A stretch of DNA of 64,000 nt from Coffea arabica (lineage: Eukaryota > Streptophyta > Magnoliopsida > Gentianales > Rubiaceae), in assembly GCF_036785885.1 (NCBI RefSeq), contig NC_092323.1, forward strand, positions 5,806,501 to 5,870,500, written 5' to 3'. Below the pieces are notes generated by a model. It saw nothing but the letters and a program-made list of their open reading frames with translations. It was not told where the DNA came from and did no database searches. This document shows positions 27,252 to 40,000 of this stretch, one piece after another. Each line of letters begins with the position of its first letter. The first letter of the stretch is position 1. Position numbers and translations under genes: made by a program.

Positions 27252-27558
27252 TTTGGTGTTGGGCCTTCCCTCTCCATACATTTTCCCTTTTTTCTCTTTT
27301 CTTATTGACGATTTGTTCAAAGAGGGAAATGGTAAACAAAGAACATCTCTTTCTTACGCAACTTTCCGACGTTAACCAAATCGAAAAGCATTCTCTCTCC
27401 TCTCTCTCTCCCACTCCCTCTCTACTTTCCCACCAATGGAAATGGACAGCTCCTAGCCTACAAGGATGACTTCTTTACTCAACTGCCTTTATTAGTAACT
27501 CTAATTATCGTTTCCCTTTCGTTCATTCACTCTCACGTCACCGTTAATCTCTCTCTCC

Positions 27559-27597
<39 letters not shown>

Positions 27598-28260
27598 TAC
27601 TAACTATTCAACACGTCGAAGCACACGAGAGGGAGAGACATATTATGGCTGGAAGGGGAAAGAAAAGGATAGTAATAAATTGAAGACAGAAAATTTACTG
27701 CAACAAATGTACTAGTCTGGTACCACCTGGCTCACATTTCACGCTCACATTCACCTTTTATTTCACCTTGCTTTTACCATTTGGACAAAAGTTAAAGGAG
27801 TACGAGTGAATAGGAACAAGACAGGAGGGCATTTTGGGGATAATGTTGTGAGGAATTATTATGAGTCAGGGCCACGGCAGAGGGGCAGGAGGGTTTGGTC
27901 TCAGAAAAGGAAATGGGAATAATAGCAATAAAAGGAAAAACTTTCCAGAAAAGTCCAATCCAAGAGTACGGGAAGAGGGCCACCATTTGCCTCTTTTGTT
28001 CTCCCAGCGACCAATGGCCTTCTGAACATGTACCTCGTATTTATTTAACTCCCCCTTTGCACCACTCTCACTTGCACAGCGCGTGGACAACCCTGACAGA
28101 TTTTTAGTACCATCCTGTCGTAATTTTAGGTGATTATGGTCAAAAAAAAAAAATTTGTTGGAAAACAAGAGAAAATTAGGTTTACAAGCTAAGCTAAAGT
28201 TAAGTATTATTGGTTTAGGGTTACATCTTTAATCTAGTTATTCAACTAGGTCTTCTCCCT
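26112..28260 (-). promoter_or_regulatory. AP2 5' leader and upstream region
   Basis: The roughly 130 bases before the ATG show no other ATG on the minus strand. An AAATATATATCC box on that strand at about 26307-26318 is a possible TATA element. Further upstream are a G-rich run (about 26447-26464), GTT and CT repeats, a long CT tract at about 27218-27249 and a CT then CA tract at about 27546-27596. No coding exon is visible, and the region is read as promoter and upstream sequence. Confidence 0.4.
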
Positions 28261-29495
28261 TTGTCCCAAATTTACGCACGCCTCCTCATGCGCACCCTTT
28301 GTCCCTTTCTCACCCCTTTTTCTGCTTTTATTAATACTACTACTACTACTACTACTACCTCTGCACTCGGTTGTAATTCTTGTCTCTCTCTTTGAACATA
28401 TTACTTCGCTGTTAACGTTAGTGTTAGTTTGTTGCATATAGAATTTTTACGAAGTTGGATAGTTTTTCAAAGCTATATTTTGAAGAGTTCTTCAAGGGTA
28501 TAATATTAACTTGGGCATTATTTTGGTCGTTTATATCATGAACATAAACCTTTTCGTTTTTAGGTAGAAGAGTATGCAAATGTGTACCTTAATCTTCTTA
28601 AATTTCATTTCGCCTAGCTATCTAGAAAGCCATTAAACTTTTTTAATCTTAAAGGATTTGACAACATAATTATTAAATATATCAAATAACTCACTCAATT
28701 TTAAAATTTCTTAAATTATGTCATTATATCAATATTTGCAGATTAATACTTTTGATTCTATTAAGCTTAGGGACTTTTACGTATATAAATAATGATTTAC
28801 AAAATAAAAAAGAAAAAAAACCTACCATTTATCCTAGAGCAATGCTTTTTTTTTAAAGTGAGAAGTTTTGAATCCAAGTGGACCTCCTATTTACAATTTT
28901 TCTTATCTTACCATCCAACCTAATACTTCCCTCATAGCAATGCTTAAGAAATAATGAAAATAAATAACAATACAATAATTAATACCACAAGGTTGCTCTT
29001 TCTTTTATTTTTTGTTTTCTTAAAACATTAAGTATGGACATAAAAAGTCACTTAACCACATTGAAGAAACTTAATGGGTAAAATGAAAAAAATGACCATG
29101 AGTTCATTCATTTATAAAGTTAGTGGACTCTTTAAAACATTTTATACTATTTGTATAATCAAAATTTAATGATAAGAATAGTTTAATAGCTTCCTATATT
29201 TTTTTAACCATTATTTGAAATTGTAGTTAAAACAACATAATGGCTACGTAAGTATGTCTTTCGTGGCCCAGAAAGAGTATGTTGTTAATGTGTCAGATGT
29301 TAATATAAAATACTAGAAATTCTTAATTTTAGACAAAAATCTTATATGAGTAACGTCTATGTCTAGAAGTGAATATGGTAAAAAAAATGTTGGAAAACAA
29401 AAAGAAAATTATGTTTACAAAAATAGTTGGCTAATAAAAGTTAAGTATCATTGGTTTAGGGTTATATCTTTAATCCAGTTATTCAACTAGGTCTT
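28131..29495. repeat. Pair of direct repeats of about 125 bp, 1.2 kb apart
   Basis: Copy 1 (28131-28254) and copy 2 (29370-29495) share GTGATTATGGT/GTGAATATGGT, TTGGAAAACAA, GAAAATTA, AAGTTAAGTAT, ATTGGTTTAGGGTTA, and TTATTCAACTAGGTCTT in order. Similarity stops on both sides. The space between is AT-rich without coding. It could be a small terminal-repeat retrotransposon, but no primer-binding site was recognised. Confidence 0.6.
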
Positions 29496-30382
29496 TTTGT
29501 GTTTTGTAGAAAAAACCAAGTTAAGTTAATACTTAATTAGTTATGATGTAATATCAAAACACAATAAAAAAATAGTTGAATTATCAACAAATACTTATAA
29601 AATTGAAAATTTTAGTTACTATAAGTTAATGTTTACTATATCCATACGGAAGAAAAAGATAATCTTCATGAATGGAAGTTATCTTCCGCTTTTAATGCTC
29701 CTTGGTATTTTGTTTTACTAAAAAAACATTGCAAGTTTAGCAATTTTACCTCTTATAGATGTTGTCTTTCACTTGAGCTTCGTTAGTCAATTGCATATAA
29801 AGTAAAATGGGTCCAATAAATGTTCAGTAGGCACTCGTTGAGATGGAGTTTATGTATTAATTTTTGGAATGACAAAGTTAAATTATAAAATTACATGATG
29901 GAACACGAAGTAATAATTGTGAGTCTACACATTTACATAGTATATTGTATGATTTAGTTGTAATAATAAATGTTCACTGACTACCTATCGGAGAAACCCT
30001 TATATCACTTCACAATGAAAGCCATTAATAGCCAATTAATATTAGAAAATTGTAAAAATATGAGTTAATCCACTTTTTATCAACAAACTATTAGATTTTT
30101 CATGGCTACAACAAAAGAATCAAATAAGTAAATTTAGTTACTATTTGGACATTTAATAACCAATTAAACGTAGGGGACTAGTTGTTTATATGAAAATCTT
30201 TCATAAACTATTCTTGTTTTCAAGGGGGACTAGTTGTTATAAACACAGTAGGAGTTCATTGAGTTATATTGCCATATAGATGTAAATTTTAGAGGTTAAA
30301 AAGTTTATTAGGCCACTTATTTCTAGTATGTATTATTGATGATATTTAGTGTACATGTGTAGGAAAAGAAAATTAAAAAAAT

Positions 30383-30529
30383 GAGTAAATCTTATATACA
30401 CTAACGTATATATATTATCACGGTTAAATATACGGCACATATATAAAATTTGAGTTTCAAATTCAAATTCGAATTATGTGTCATACATCTAATAATAAAA
30501 GTGTATACACTGTGAGTATATAGAAGATT
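30383..30529. mobile_element. Small inverted-repeat MITE, same family as 4215-4320
   Basis: The left end GAGTAAATCTTATATACACT is matched by the inverted right end AGTGTATACACTGTGAGTAT with AGAAGATT. The internal TATCACGGTTA string is shared with the copy at 4215-4320. Confidence 0.5.
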
Positions 30530-31100
30530 AATCAAAAGAATATATAATAAGAGTACGATTTAAATATTTTTTTTTAAAGCACTGTTCTGTGCCTGTGGTC
30601 GTTGGGCTATTTCGACTGGAGCGGATGCCCGATGAACCAAGCAATGCGCTTGGGGTTGGGGCGCTCGTGTTAAACAAAGCGAGATGGAGAGCGTGGAACG
30701 GACTGTTGGGTAAAAACTAGAGAAGCCAACTGGAGCAGAGGATAGATTGATAGCTAGATTCGTAGATTAACGTATCATCATGCTTGACATCATTCGCACC
30801 ATAGGAATAATTTAGAATTACCACTATTAAAATTTCAAAAAAAAAAATTACCCAATAAAGAAGCTGGAGGCGGAGAGGTCGTGTCAGAACCAAATACACA
30901 TAAAAGGACATCGTCGGAAAAAAAAGAAATAAATAAATAAAGTGGAGCCCAGTGACTTTAAGGGTTATTAAGGGAAAATCAAGGTAGAGAAAAAAACTGG
31001 CCACGTCACAACGCACCAGACAAAATTCCAAACAGTTCCCTCAACTCAACTCCATTGCGTCCATTCACCATCTGATCTCTGATCTACTACTATATATTTC

Positions 31101-31982
31101 GGGATAATTTCATAAACCTCCCCTAAGATTTCTTATTATTTCACTGATTTTTCATTAAGTTTTAAAAATTACATGAATATCTTTTGAAATTTATTATTTT
31201 ATGACATTTAGATTCAATAAACAATTAAAAAGTGATATTAAAAGAGATAAAATAATACAATTTCACTATTGCCCCTTATCCATTACATTATTTATTTAAT
31301 TTAATACCAACCTACACATTAAAGAAAAACACTGAAATTTACTATTTATTATCAGAGATCAAATCACACGAGGTACCAAAAAATAGTTTATCATTCTATT
31401 TATTTCACTTAATGAAAGATCTAAATTACTCGTTTCAATTACAGACCTATTGTCAAACATAATCAACAACAAATAATCAAAAAAATCTGCAACCAAAACA
31501 TTACATAGAGTGAACTTTAATACCATAAAAATCTCAACGACTAATCTTAATATGTTGGTAAAGATATTTATGATGTTAAAGTTCACTTTCTGTTACAAAT
31601 TTTTTTGATTATTTGTTGCTGGTTATGCTTAATAATGGGTATATAACTGAAAAGAATAATTTAAATTTTGCATTAATTGAAGAATATAAAATGATATACT
31701 ATTTTTTTGATATTATATATGATTTGATTTCTAATGATAAACAACAAATTTTAGTAATTTTCTTTAATGAGTGAGTTAGTATTAAATTAACTAAATAATT
31801 TAGTAGATGAGGGATAATAGTGAAATTATGCTATTTTCTCTCTCATAATATCACTTTTTAATTGTTGGTTGAATTTTAATATTATAAGATAATTAATCTC
31901 AAAGAGATTAGTACAATTTTTTATATCTAGAGGGATCGGTGAAATAGTTAGAAAATTCAAGGAAGGTTTATGAAATTATCTC
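31101..31982. mobile_element. Mutator-like non-autonomous element with 9-bp target-site duplication
   Basis: The ends are inverted repeats of about 50 bases: the left starts GGGATAATTTCATAAACC and the right, read on the other strand, starts GAGATAATTTCATAAACC. The 9 bases ATATATTTC flank the element exactly on both sides (31092-31100 and 31983-31991), a duplication length characteristic of Mutator-like transposons. The interior of 882 bases has no transposase, so it would depend on an element elsewhere. Confidence 0.8.
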
Positions 31983-32157
31983 ATATATTTCAACCCTTTT
32001 CTTTTTTTTTTCTTGAGTTAGAGTTGTTTTTTGTTTTTCTCGACAAATTTTTTATATTCCAAATACTATCATCAATATTTTCCGGTAGGATGTTCCTAAG
32101 ACAAACCTTCCAATAATGGAAGTGTGACGAGGGTGTGGTTCAAGTGGTGGTTTACTA

Positions 32158-32371
32158 GCCACTGGCCATTTGGTCCAGTGGTCATCACCATTAAAGGTGA
32201 TGCTGGAGGTCAGGGGTTCAATCCCTGCCTCCCACATATTTGCCACATTTTGTGGCGGTCTTTATTGACTTTCATCGATGGAGTCTGTACTCACATCGAA
32301 CCCCCTCCCCTTCCCCTTAGACTAGGTTAGATTAGGTTATAGGACATCTATCGTTGCGACAAAAAAAAAAA
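32158..32371 (+). mobile_element. tRNA-derived SINE with 15-bp target-site duplication
   Basis: The body begins GCCACTGGCC. A Pol III A box TGGTCCAGTGG is at 32171-32181 and a B box GGTTCAATCCC at 32215-32225. The 3' end carries a TAGGTTAGATTAGGTTATAG block, CGTTGCGAC and an A-tail to 32371. The 15-base string AGTGGTGGTTTACTA flanks it at 32143-32157 and 32372-32386 with no mismatch, which fixes the insertion boundaries and suggests that it is fairly young. Confidence 0.88.
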
Positions 32372-33918
32372 AGTGGTGGTTTACTACATGTGGAAACAGT
32401 CCTGAAAAGTGGGCCATTATACCTCACACTCCCCACCGATTATAAATTCATTCAAAGTCCAGGCCCGCCTTTCTCTAACTTGCGTTCAATTCGCTCGTTG
32501 ACAGTAATTATGTTCCATGTACCGATACGATGTTCTCTCGCCTTTTAGTCAAGAAGGTTAAATTTTGTATTTACTGCCAGCCACCCTTTGTGGGTATGGG
32601 TGCCTTATTCACACATAGTTGCGTACGATGTTATACACGTGGTACCCTAGTTTCAAACCTCAGGTAGCTAGGCACAGTGGCACCCTTAATTTATTACCAT
32701 CTAATTTTGCCCATCTGTCATGCTTTAGTAGTCTAATACAATCCCTTCACGACAAAACTGATCAGTTGATCGTAGTTCAACATTCAGGTGTTAAAAGTTC
32801 CACAATCAATTCTATCAACAAGTAACTGCACCAAGCTGAGAAAAAAATGGTTGATTATGATGAGCACTAGGTTGTATTGGTACGTACATAACAACAGGAT
32901 TAATAGTTTTACCGTCAATGCAAAAATAACAACAAAATTAGATGTGTTAATCACAACACAATTATGTTAATCCACTCAAATTCATCATTAATTTTGAATG
33001 AGTTTAAATGGGTACCAAATTAAACCCATTTAATTGATGAATAGTTGGCTGACTCGAACAACATATTTATACTCAATTAAAAATAATTATACATTTAAAC
33101 TCAATTTTTAGCGGGTATTAAGCAAATAAATTTAAATTTCTTAACAATCTAATAACAATAAAGTATCGTTATTTCTTGTTAAATAACATGCAAAAAAAAA
33201 AGTAGAATTTTAAGTGAGTCATAAATGGCAACGTATCCATACCCATTTAAATAAATTGGTATAAATGAATACTAATTTATGCTCATTTATTTAAATGAGT
33301 ATAAATCAGTTGATCCAATTATGACCCATCCAAACCTATCAAACACACTCATTTTGATACCCCTAAACAGAGTTAAGAATAAAATGCATAAGAATTAAGA
33401 ACCTTGAGATACACCCATTTCTTGAATAAAAAAAAAATCCTATTTTGGGCACAAATCTTGCCGTACCAAGTTTGCATGCATTTTGCTGTACCTCCACGTG
33501 CCCCTTACATGATGCCTTTACTTTTTTTTTTTTAATGGGTACCTAAAAGTTTTCTTTTTAAACGAAAAAAATTCCATAGCGATGGAAACGTGCTTGAAGT
33601 CAACAATTATTAGCAGCAAGCGTGGTTAGATTACTTGATTTTTAGGAGATAAAGAACTTTATGTGTCAAGCAACCACCATCCATGACAAATATAAAAAGG
33701 CCAAGAAAGAACGGTTAAATGGCACTCATAAAATTGACAACTCAAGACAACAAGAACCGAAAATTGGACATAAGATTACACTAATATACCAACAAATAAA
33801 TATGTAATGACATTTGGTACACAGATTTAGCGGAATATGCTGAATAAAATGCTTTTTTTTAAGCACCTATACTTGATTTAGGTATGTTGGGCAAAAACCA
33901 AAACACAACAAGTAAAAT

Positions 33919-34096
33919 GTATCTCTTTGGATTGTAAATTATTTGAGATAATTTTGTGAAAAAGTATTTTAGCACTTTTTTGATATGATATATGTGAGAT
34001 AAAAAGGTGATTGAAAAATGTGTTGATGATGCAAGCAATTCAGTGTGCGTAAATAAAGTATAAATAAAGTGAAATAGAAGACAATCCAAACGCAAT
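33919..34096 (+). mobile_element. MITE, GTTTGGATTG family, copy 2
   Basis: Ends CTCTTTGGATTG and CAATCCAAACGC are inverted. The interior reads TTTTAGCAC, ATATGTGAGAT and AAAAGGTGATTG, as in the other copies. Confidence 0.6.
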
Positions 34097-34164
34097 ATAA
34101 AAGGTTGTTCTAAACAGCTCAAGTACCAACTTCGACATATGAAAGCCACATTATTCTCATTATT

Positions 34165-34310
34165 CTCTGTGTTTGGATTGCATTTTTCATGATTTTTCAT
34201 GAAAAAATTACTGTAGCGAGTTGATGTATGTGAGGGAAAAAGGTAATAGGGAAATATGATCACGGAAAACGACGTAATTTTCCGACGGAAAATCGCAATC
34301 CAAACAAGCA
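34165..34310 (+). mobile_element. MITE, GTTTGGATTG family, copy 3
   Basis: Ends CTGTGTTTGGATTGC and GCAATCCAAACAAGCAG are inverted repeats. The interior has TTACTGTAGCGAGTTGAT, TATGTGAGGGAAAAAGG and TAATAGGG. It sits only about 70 bases to the right of copy 2. Confidence 0.65.
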
Positions 34311-36108
34311 GATTTATTAGTTTTTAATCATGAATATTATTGTTGACTTCCGAAATGAAAGCCACATTTTTTTTAACCTATGAATGTAAAATGTGAAAAA
34401 CAAACAGCCAATTAATTAAAACTGTAAAGTAGTTAAAGGTATTGGATGGGATGGCGTAAAAAAGTGGTTGGGTACAGGCACAGGCGGTTTGTTTTTTTGC
34501 AGACAAATTACGTCTAATATATGCAAACACCTTACTGGCTGAATACTTGATAAAGTATGTCTGATTTGTTATCGTTGAATCTGACTTGGAAAGGTATGCC
34601 TAATTTGTGAATGAGGAGATTTAGGCAAACTCCGCGCGATTAGCTTTCATTTGCAGTTGCTATAAATGGGAACTGCAATTTCACTTTGGATTCTTCGTCC
34701 TCTTTATCAATAATAATAAATAATATAAGCAGCCGGCCGGTAAAATCTTCCTTGGGAATCCTTTTACATCTTTCATCCTACTACAATTTCACACTCTACC
34801 GTACTACGATTGCACCGCTTCCTTTTCAATTCCTGGAATCATTTTATACTCTACTTACCTCCTATATAGTTTCATGGCAAAGCTACTACGAGTATTTCGT
34901 ATCTTTCCTCATCCTGGTAGTAAATAATAGTACGTGGTATCTATATGTCAACCGCCTTGCCCTGCCCGGGGCCCCGATTGGGCGGTCGTGGCGTTGATCC
35001 GTTGACTTCCATTCGTTGGTTTTGCTTATGGTACATACTACTCTACTCTGGTACTGCCACCAAAAACAACTACAATAGTAGTATTATTTATTTATTTATT
35101 TATTTATTTTTTGTGTGGAGGAGAAACGGACCACGACTCCTTCGCACCAAATTACATTAAAAATATAATTGATGGGATTGTTCCCGAAGATAGAAGTGGG
35201 CCCACAACCCAAATGCTTGATTCTAAACTGCTACTGCGACTGATTCTATATATTTGGTTATTTTATAATCATCATGTTTCAACGAAAATCCAAAAGAAAA
35301 AGAAGAATCTTAATTAGACATACGAATACGAGGCATGAAATGTATATTTGTATTTATTTTGTACATGTAATTTTATAAATATAAATACAAATACAAATAT
35401 GCTCTGCGATTTTACATTAGGAGGACTATTATTTTGATGGTACCATAATATGTGTGTATGTGGAAGGACCACCCAATTTGCAGGCATCTAGTCCAGATAA
35501 TGGCAAGTGTTGGCTGGTGGACCGAGAGAGATACGACACAGAAGCCACCAGCCTGATTTTTCTGATGTTTCCATTGTCCCCGAGAATAATGCAATTGCTA
35601 CGTGAGCCGCGTTACACGAAACTTGATTGACTTCAAGGATTATTAACAGGGTTGTGAGGCTTCATTCCTATGCGATCATATGTAAATTAGGATTTACATT
35701 GGTTATGACGACGGAAAAATTATTCTAAACGTTTGCTCATATTTTATTAAATATTTTTTTATTTTTAAAATATTAATTTTACGTTCCTTATAAATTCATA
35801 TTATCAAAATTTGATTTCAATCTAAAATTTTAACTATTTTTTAACCTGAAATCACTATGTGACCCACATGTACTCATTTTTTATGTCCACAAAATATTAA
35901 ATGTCATTTTTTTGGTGGAAAAAAAATCAATTCCACTTTCTTAGGAAAAAAAATGATTCGAGTCAGATCTTACTTTTTTAAAAACAAAAATAAATACAGA
36001 TTATGTTATTTGTTTAACTACAAATAGGATTTAACTTTTTTGCTTCAAAAAAAAATTACCATACATGAGTCACGTGGTGGATTTAGAGTAAAAAATAATC
36101 TAAAATCT

Positions 36109-36256
36109 AGCCTTGTTTGAATTGCATTTTTTTGGATTTTTTTTTGTAGAAAAATTATTGTAGCGATTTGATATATGTGAGGTACAAATGTGATTGGAAA
36201 ATTGTCCACGAAAGACGTAGGAATTTTTCTTTAAAAACTTGCAATCCAAACATACC
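36109..36256 (+). mobile_element. MITE, GTTTGGATTG family, copy 4
   Basis: Ends CTTGTTTGAATTGCA and TGCAATCCAAACATACC are inverted repeats. The interior has ATTGTAGCGATTTGATATAT, GTGAGGTACAAA and TGATTGGAAAAT. Confidence 0.65.
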
Positions 36257-36992
36257 ATAAGTTGGGATCAAATTTTATGAACTTGATTTTGTAACAGATG
36301 TAAAAGTTATTATTTTAAAAGTGAGCGATGAAATGTGAAAATTTGTTGGGAACGATTTTCCCCTTTATAAACTTTAAACACATGGAGTTGAAGAGACAGG
36401 AGACAAGTGATCAGGGGCGGCTTTTTAAGTGGTAAATATTATTCAACATCCAACCCTTCCCCACCCTCCCCTCTCCAAACCCAAAAAAAAAAAAAAAACC
36501 AGTGCAATGGGTGCTTACTGGTTATGGAATGTACCTTAGACGAGGAAGCATCAACACACTAGTACCATCTGCTGGGAAGCAAATGCCTTTGAATTCATTC
36601 CGTCCGTAACCTTGTTCGTTCTAGGTTTTATTATCGAGTTCAAACTTTACTTTTGTCGACAATCAGGAATCAACAAGGACGTCTAGATAAGAACACCAGA
36701 AAAACATATACTACTAGTTAAAATCAGGTGGCGAAGAAGTGCATGCACTTTTCACTTTGTACCAAGGCAACATGCACCTTAATTTCAGACAAGCAGCCAC
36801 GTCAGCCAACTGTTTCAATTATTTAAATTAGTCGACAAGGTTCTCTTTTCATTTCTTTTCTTTTCCGGTGAAGAGTTTGGTGCAGCTACATGTTACTGCT
36901 ACGTACTTCTACGCGCGTAGTTTTTTCTTTTTTGTGATCTCCGTTGAATTTTTCTATACTACTGTACCGCAGACCTGACAACGTTAAAATTA

Positions 36993-37090
36993 GGGATAAC
37001 TTCAGAAACCTTCCCCAGGTTTCTTATTAATATCACTCAGCCCCCATAAATTTTTTAAAATCTCACTTATCTCCCTTAAATTGACATTTT
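36993..37090. mobile_element. End fragment of the Mutator-like family
   Basis: GGGATAACTTCAGAAACC followed by TTCCCCAGGTTTCTTATTAA closely follows the left end of the element at 31101. No matching inverted right end was found downstream, so it may be a broken copy. Confidence 0.5.
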
Positions 37091-40000
37091 GTAATATTTT
37101 AACCCATTTGGAGGAAATACAAGAAAGATAAAACTTTTGTTCCAATACTACCCTTATATTATCCTAATTATGAAATTTATAACAACAATAAAGAATAAAA
37201 TGAGGTTAAACTTTTATAAGGTGTAAATTTCTTGACGTAAACTATTTATTTTACTTGTATTAGAACAAAAGAGGAATTTACACCTTAAAAAATTCACACA
37301 TATGAAGAGATTATTTTAGTTTTCAATACAACTTAAACTATACCATGAATTAAAATATATTTTCTCAAAACATATCTTGACTTTCTTAATTATAACTGTG
37401 TATGAAATTCTTTAAGGCGTTAATTATTCTCTAAAATCTTCCTTAGTGGTCGATCTTGATTATCTCCTTGTCAACCTTCGATAGGTCTGCGGTTATCTCC
37501 TAACAACGTGACTAAAATCCTCCTTGTCAACTTTATTATCCCCGCACGACCCTTTTAGCTTTGTCTTTGTTTATGCCTTTCTGACACCAAGATTCACAGG
37601 AAATTTAAGAAACAAGGAAAAGTACTTGTGATTAGTGGTAATTCTGGTGAGGTCAATAATAATAATTAGTTGTTTCCTGAAATATTTCAACATTATTATG
37701 CCTTTTCGAAAATTATTTATTTTGCCTTTTCGAAATTGATGAATAGGATGTTAAAAAAAAAGGAAAGATATAGTAAAAGGAGGATGGGGAAAATTCATGG
37801 TGGAGTAGTACGTTACACGGACTAATAATTAAATAGTGTTGGCATGTAAGTCAGATCTACATGCTTCTTCATCCGGTGCCCAAACAGTGGTCCCTTAAAA
37901 AATTTAGCAGCACAAAATGGTCCCGAAACATCAAACCCAAAGCTTTCCTCTCTCGGATTCTAATCCTGCAACTTGATGAAAAAAATGATACGTTGCTTGT
38001 TTATTTTCGCAAAGCACGGACGCAAATGTTATGAATTGGTATCTTTGGAAAAAGGTTTCCTGCAAGCCCAGTAACCAGAGAGATAACAACATGAGTTCGC
38101 AAATGGAAAGTGGCAGAGATGTAAAGGTAAATGTTGCTTGTTTTCTATCCATTTCTTCGCAACACCCATTATTGTTTTGTCAATTTTTCACGAGTAAAAG
38201 AGGCAAAGTGTTGAGGCCGAGGTTGGGGGACCAGACACCACCCCCACGCCAATGCGTCGAGAATGAGCATTTACGAAGCTTTGATGATGATAATGACGGT
38301 CATCTCTGCCTCTGACGGGAAAACGCCACGACTTTGTTGAAGTTTAGGGCGATTTTCACATGCTCCTGCATTCAATTCAATTTCTTGCGATGGGTTCCAA
38401 ACTTTTTTGGTTGCCATATAGGCTGTGCCTGTGTGGCTGTAATTAATGATTGGAAGGTTATACTTGGATTAATAAAGACGAGGAAGTCAGATGGTTGCTG
38501 AAACAGGAGGCCGGGCATTGGTGGCCCTTTGGGCTCCAAAGACGGAGATGTATCGATCGGGAGGGGGGCAGCTTCAATTCTCCTTGTAATTCTGGACAGC
38601 TATATATGTTTGTTCCTGCTAAAACCTTTCACCTAAAAACGTGCTGCTATATTTTTCTATCTAATGCTTGTAGAACACAATCACACATATGAATATTACA
38701 AACTCAGCATATGAGTGTCGGTTTATTCTTCGTATCCATTAATTAACGGTGCTTGTCTTCAAACGGATGATCAACAAAAGCTATCTAACACTTGTATATT
38801 TGACTTAAAAAGTGATTCGTCTCATGTTTTAACTGTTAAAGTCCGAGGACAGATTTGCATCAAGCCGAACGCAATGAATTTCAAGTGTTTTTGGGTTATA
38901 GAATAGGGAGGAATACAGAGCATTTCTTTTGAGATCATATTTTTTATCCCGTGCAGAGGTGAAAGAGTAACTTGTGAAATGGGATGCAAGCTTTATGATG
39001 ATTGGGAAACAAGCCACAGGTCGTGAAGAGCAAATAAGCTGCCTTTTTACCCATGATTTTGCGACCAGCTGTAGAATTTCGTCTCTTTCTTCTGTACCAG
39101 TTTTGTGCACTATATATATATATCTGGTTGACAAAAACGGCCGCTAGCTGCTATATTTAGAATCTGCGCGATGAAAAGCAAATGACTCTTGAACTAAAGT
39201 GTTGTCTAACCAATCAGTAGCACAAAAATGTAAATAAATCTGAAAATATTAGCTAGGTAAATTATCAACCAGGAATGACTGATGATATTCCAAACTCGTG
39301 AGCTTGTAATTTTAGCCCTCAGCCAGAAGTGATGGCTGCGGCGATGAACTGGTCAAAATTATATGCATATCAATTGAGAGGGAAGCAACGCAATAACTAC
39401 ATATCATTGTACTAAACATGTATTTTCGGACCGTGGTATAAGTTTTTGCCCCCGACTTCTTCTCTATTAGTGATCGGAAGAAAAATTTTTATCCGAACCT
39501 CTTTCATCTAAGTACTAAACAGAAGTTTTCTTAACATGACTCGGTGAAATTAAATCAGTCTGAAAGTAAAGTGCACAGCCTTATTTGGTTTTCCATTTCT
39601 TCGTAGGAGAAATAGCAATGCTACATGAAAATATCGTTCGAGAAGCTCGGAAAAGTAATTTATCATCCAGCCATAGCCACTAGCCAGCCTGGTCTCCTTA
39701 GAAGGCCCAACGTTGGGTTGTTCACTTCTGAAGAACAGAATGGTCCGAGTTCAATGAAATGCACACAAACAGAAGGTTTTGGCCCAAAAAAAATGAGAAA
39801 AGGAATACTCAATGTGGCCCGAATTGTTAAAAGTTAGAGGGAATACGTACTCATTTTGATTCGCAAGGTTTGGATAAAGCAGCATGACCGGGCTATTTAG
39901 CACCATGTGTGGGCAGAGCATCATCTGAAATGATATGTTTTGTTCCATAGAGCTAGGCCCAACAATCCAATTTTGTAATTCGACGAAAGGAGCCCAACCC

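Noticed and set aside
32171-32225. Possible tRNA gene from A and B box motifs
   Set aside because: The boxes lie in a SINE with A-tail and target duplication, and no cloverleaf with acceptor stem is seen.
33859-34263. 134-residue open frame on the minus strand
   Set aside because: It runs through two adjacent MITE copies (33919-34096 and 34165-34310) and has no protein-like domain.
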